Assembly: GCA_028874175.1 (NCBI GenBank)
Contig: JAPPLN010000113.1
Location: forward strand, 1 to 64,000
From: Chloroflexota bacterium
Lineage (GTDB): Bacteria; Chloroflexota; UBA11872
Length of the DNA stretch: 64,000 bases
Direction: 5' to 3'
Positions within the stretch are counted from its first letter, which is position 1. Each line of letters opens with the position of its first letter. A program made the position numbers and the translations under genes. Below, piece by piece: positions 61,095-64,000 of the stretch. The notes under the pieces were generated by a model. The model was given only the letters and a program-made list of their open reading frames with translations. It was not told where the DNA came from and ran no database searches.

Positions 61095-61517
61095 TTACTC
61101 GGTGCGGACTGGATCCCATGCGCTGCGTAGTTCGATGATATTGCCATCCGGGTCTCGAAAGTAGAGGGAACGTCCCTCTGCGTCTTCGGTCGGCCCTTCG
61201 ACCGCCGATCCGGCGGCCACGATGACCTCGGCGGCACGTTCGAACTCAGCTTCGCCCAGTGCCAGCGCGATGTGTTGTACGCCCAGCCGCCGCCAGTCGC
61301 GGCCGCCAGCTTCCGGTCGCCGTGCCGGCGCCTGGAACAAGTGAAACGAAAAGCCGGGTGCCGAGAGTACGTGGCGAAACGTCGAACGTGCCTGAGGCGT
61401 CAGGTTGAATACGCGGGCGTAAAACGAGGCGCTTCGGTGAAGGTCGCGCACGTTGATCGCCACGTGATCGAGACGCCTCGGCATCAGACGTCGTGGTCCG
61501 ACAGATTCCTGTGACAT
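61095..61517 (-). CDS. VOC/glyoxalase family protein
   Basis: LDHVAINVRDLHRSASFYARVFNL; GRSLYFRDPDGNIIELRS. Confidence 0.87.
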   Translation of the reverse strand: MSQESVGPRRLMPRRLDHVAINVRDLHRSASFYARVFNLTPQARSTFRHVLSAPGFSFHLFQAPARRPEAGGRDWRRLGVQHIALALGEAEFERAAEVIVAAGSAVEGPTEDAEGRSLYFRDPDGNIIELRSAWDPVRTE

Positions 61518-61586
61518 TGGAGTCCTGCTTGGCCCGTTGGTCGGGTTGTGGCCGCGAAATCCCGACTACCGATACGGCCTTGAGCC

Positions 61587-61616
61587 TTGACATGCTATAT
61601 GTAGTGCCCGTGTGAT
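61587..61616 (+). promoter_or_regulatory. nrdR promoter with candidate NrdR box
   Basis: TTGACA -35 at 61587-61592; ATGCTATATGTAGTGC (61592-61607) resembles acaCwAtATaTwGtgt; weak -10 TGTGAT at 61611-61616. Confidence 0.6.
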
Positions 61617-61651
61617 TCGGCCCCCTGCGAAGTCATCGGAGAAAGCGCGAT

Positions 61652-62296
61652 ATGCGGTGTCCATCTTGCTCGTCAGGACGATTGCAAGTAGTGGACACGC
61701 GTGAGGCCGCCGATGCCACCCGCCGCCGCCGTGCCTGCCAGGATTGCGGCCGTCGTTTTACGACCTACGAGCGTCGCGAGATCTTCACGTGCCCGCACTG
61801 TGGACACGATGAAGCGCGAATAGAAACCTGGGAATTTACGTCGCAGGGGACCATGCGCCGCCGTCGCCGCTGCGCGGATTGCGGACTGGGCTATCAGACG
61901 CTGGAGCGTTTGGCGCGGATGGACATCCGCGTGGTCAAGGACGACGGTCAAAGCGAGCCGTTCAACCGCGGCAAGCTCTATCGCTCGATCATGATCGCCG
62001 GGACGAAGCGCCCCGTCACCAGCGACTGGGCAGACGAGGCGGCCATCGAAATCGAGAACGAACTGCTCAGTCGTGAGACGCTGGATGTTCCGTCGAAGCA
62101 GATTGCCGACCTAGTCATGGAGCGCCTGGTCATGCTCGACGAGGTTACCTACGTACGCTACGCGTCGGGTTACTTCGGCGAGGGTGGCGTCCAGGACATG
62201 CTGGACACCATTAATGAGTCGCGGCGTCGACGCGAGCGAACCGAAATTGAGCGAACGAATCTGCCGCTGGTCCCGGCAGACGCTGATGACACTTAG
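61652..62296 (+). CDS. nrdR: NrdR ribonucleotide reductase repressor with duplicated zinc ribbon and ATP-cone
   Basis: MRCPSCSSGRLQVVDTREAADATRRRRACQDCGRRFTTYERR then TCPHCGHDEARIETWEFTSQGTMRRRRRCADCGLGYQTLERL; ATP-cone VVKDDGQSEPFNRGKLYRSI. Confidence 0.9.
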   Translation: MRCPSCSSGRLQVVDTREAADATRRRRACQDCGRRFTTYERREIFTCPHCGHDEARIETWEFTSQGTMRRRRRCADCGLGYQTLERLARMDIRVVKDDGQSEPFNRGKLYRSIMIAGTKRPVTSDWADEAAIEIENELLSRETLDVPSKQIADLVMERLVMLDEVTYVRYASGYFGEGGVQDMLDTINESRRRRERTEIERTNLPLVPADADDT

Positions 62297-62364
62297 CCTG
62301 CGAATCGTGCCGCGCTCGCACTATGTTTTTCGTGTGCCCGCCATAGGCCATTGAGCACGGAGCA

Positions 62365-63558
62365 ATGATCGCTGCCCGCACGTTTATCGGTTTCGGGCTG
62401 GCGTTGGCGGTGCTGGGGTTTGTGGTCGGCGTGCGGGCTGAACTGGGACCGGGCCTTCGTACAGCGTCAGCGCTGGCGTCCGTGGTTCCGGGAAGCCCGC
62501 CCACGCCGCTCAAGCTGCGGCCGTCCCCCCGCGTCACCACGCTGGCCTACACGACCCGCGAGGGCTACGAGTTGCTGGCGGACCTGTATGAACCGCCCAA
62601 TGCCTCAAGTCTGCCGGCCATCGTGCTCGTCAACGGCGTGGTGCCCCAGGGCCGGGGGTATCAGCCGCTGGTGGACTTTGCGGACGGGTTGGCGCGCACC
62701 GGGTTCGTGGTGCTGGTGCCCGACGCACTCGACTACGGCAACTACCGAGTTTTTCCGGAAGACATCGGTGCCCTGGTGCGTGGCTTCCAGGTGCTCCAGG
62801 ACCGGCCATCCGTGGATCCGATGCGCGTGGGGTTCATCGGGTTCAGCATGGGGGGATCGCTGGCAATGGTTGCCGCCGCCGACCCTGAGATTGCCGACGA
62901 CGTGGCGCTCATTGCGACCATTGGTGCCTACTACTCGTTGGACGCAATGCTCAGGGCCGTCACGACCTCCACCGTGCAGGTTGACGACCGGTTCGAGCCG
63001 TACCAGCCCGACAGCTACGTCTGGCTGGTGACGCGCAACACGCTGCTCTCGGCCATTCCGGACGACCGCGATCAGGAGGCGTTGTTCCATCTCTTCGCGC
63101 TGGAGACGCCGGACCCAGACCCCGAAGCATTGCCTAGCTACAACCCGGATAAGCTCGGCCCGCCGGCACGACACGTTTTCGATCTCTTCACCAATCGCGA
63201 CCCGGCGGCGGTGGGCACGCTGATGGACCGCGTGCGTAGCGAGATGCCGGGAGTGCTCGAGTCGATCTCGCCCGACGCTCATCTCGAGAGCCTCCGAGCT
63301 CCCGCGGCGCTGCTGCACGATCGCGGCGACCTGTACGTGCCGGCGCAGGAATCGCGACGAATTTACGATCAACTGGGCGGCGAGCCGCGCGCCCAGTTGG
63401 CCGTCCTGGACGTAATTCAGCACGCGCAACTCTCTACGCCCGACCTGTCACCGCCCGTGCTGCTCGGCTCATTCCTGCCGGGTATGTGGACCCTCTGGCA
63501 GTTCACCTACGACGCGCTGGGCCAACTGTCAATGGCTACCAACCCGCACCAAGCGTAG
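62365..63558 (+). CDS. Membrane-anchored alpha/beta hydrolase
   Basis: N-terminal hydrophobic segment; VGFIGFSMGGSLAMVAAA; LHDRGDLYVPAQESR. Confidence 0.8.
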   Translation: MIAARTFIGFGLALAVLGFVVGVRAELGPGLRTASALASVVPGSPPTPLKLRPSPRVTTLAYTTREGYELLADLYEPPNASSLPAIVLVNGVVPQGRGYQPLVDFADGLARTGFVVLVPDALDYGNYRVFPEDIGALVRGFQVLQDRPSVDPMRVGFIGFSMGGSLAMVAAADPEIADDVALIATIGAYYSLDAMLRAVTTSTVQVDDRFEPYQPDSYVWLVTRNTLLSAIPDDRDQEALFHLFALETPDPDPEALPSYNPDKLGPPARHVFDLFTNRDPAAVGTLMDRVRSEMPGVLESISPDAHLESLRAPAALLHDRGDLYVPAQESRRIYDQLGGEPRAQLAVLDVIQHAQLSTPDLSPPVLLGSFLPGMWTLWQFTYDALGQLSMATNPHQA

Positions 63559-64000
63559 GGCGATCACATCCGCCGGCGCGTTTAAGCGCAGAGGCACGCC
63601 CACCGTGCCCACGCCGGCAGATACAACCAGTGGACGTCCGCGCACATACATCAAGCCGGAGGGTTGGGGCAAGCGGTGACGCGTGCGCAGAGTGAGCGGG
63701 CCGAAAAACGGAAGGGCAATTTGCCCACCGTGGGTGTGGCCGCTGAGCGTCAGGTCCACACGACGCCGTTCCAGCCGAAATGCCGTGTCGGGGTTGTGGG
63801 CGGCGAGGATGGTAAAGACGGAAGGGTTCATGCCCTGAAACGCGGCGTCCAGGTCGCACAGGCCCAGATGGGTATCGCCCGCCCCAACGATCTGCAGCGG
63901 GGCGCCGTCGACGGTGAGACGAACGGAGCGGTTGGTCAGCGTCTGAATGCCGTGCGCTGCCAGCGCTGCTTCCATATTGGGGAGCGACCGTGTCTCGTCG
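63529..64000 (-). CDS. Metallophosphoesterase, 5' part outside the window
   Basis: AAHNPDTAF, LTLSGHTHGGQIALPFFGPL; frame stays open to the window edge. Confidence 0.82.
   Translation of the reverse strand, partial: DETRSLPNMEAALAAHGIQTLTNRSVRLTVDGAPLQIVGAGDTHLGLCDLDAAFQGMNPSVFTILAAHNPDTAFRLERRRVDLTLSGHTHGGQIALPFFGPLTLRTRHRLPQPSGLMYVRGRPLVVSAGVGTVGVPLRLNAPADVIALRLVRVGSH

Overview
The window is a high-GC, gene-dense bacterial chromosome segment. The taxon cannot be fixed from sequence alone; a Chloroflexota-like origin is a guess. I found no rRNA, tRNA, CRISPR array, prophage or IS element. It is mostly core and biosynthetic genes: a pyrimidine operon with a PyrR-type leader (pyrR-pyrB-MBL-like-pyrC-carA-carB-pyrK); GDP-sugar and polysaccharide genes; a minus-strand groES-groEL-aminotransferase-Ldh-Ldh run; hsp20 and thrC; larA; a Xer recombinase with a purine nucleoside phosphorylase; plsX and gyrB; hisC, H+-PPase and uppP; argC-J-B-D-H; glycosyltransferases; lysC; and nrdR. 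The strongest unusual signals are: (1) an exported protein fusing a clan-A-like glycosidase, a c-type cytochrome CxxCH segment and a carboxypeptidase-regulatory-like domain, directly downstream of a Gfo/Idh/MocA oxidoreductase; (2) an NrdR with two tandem zinc ribbons, with a candidate NrdR box inside its own promoter; (3) a peroxiredoxin-like protein with no cysteine; (4) a GDP-mannose pyrophosphorylase fused to a phosphomannomutase-like domain without the catalytic serine loop, apparently lacking a standard start codon; (5) a GroEL without a GGM tail and with an N-terminal extension. All calls are by eye from the sequence and ORF track; no searches were run.
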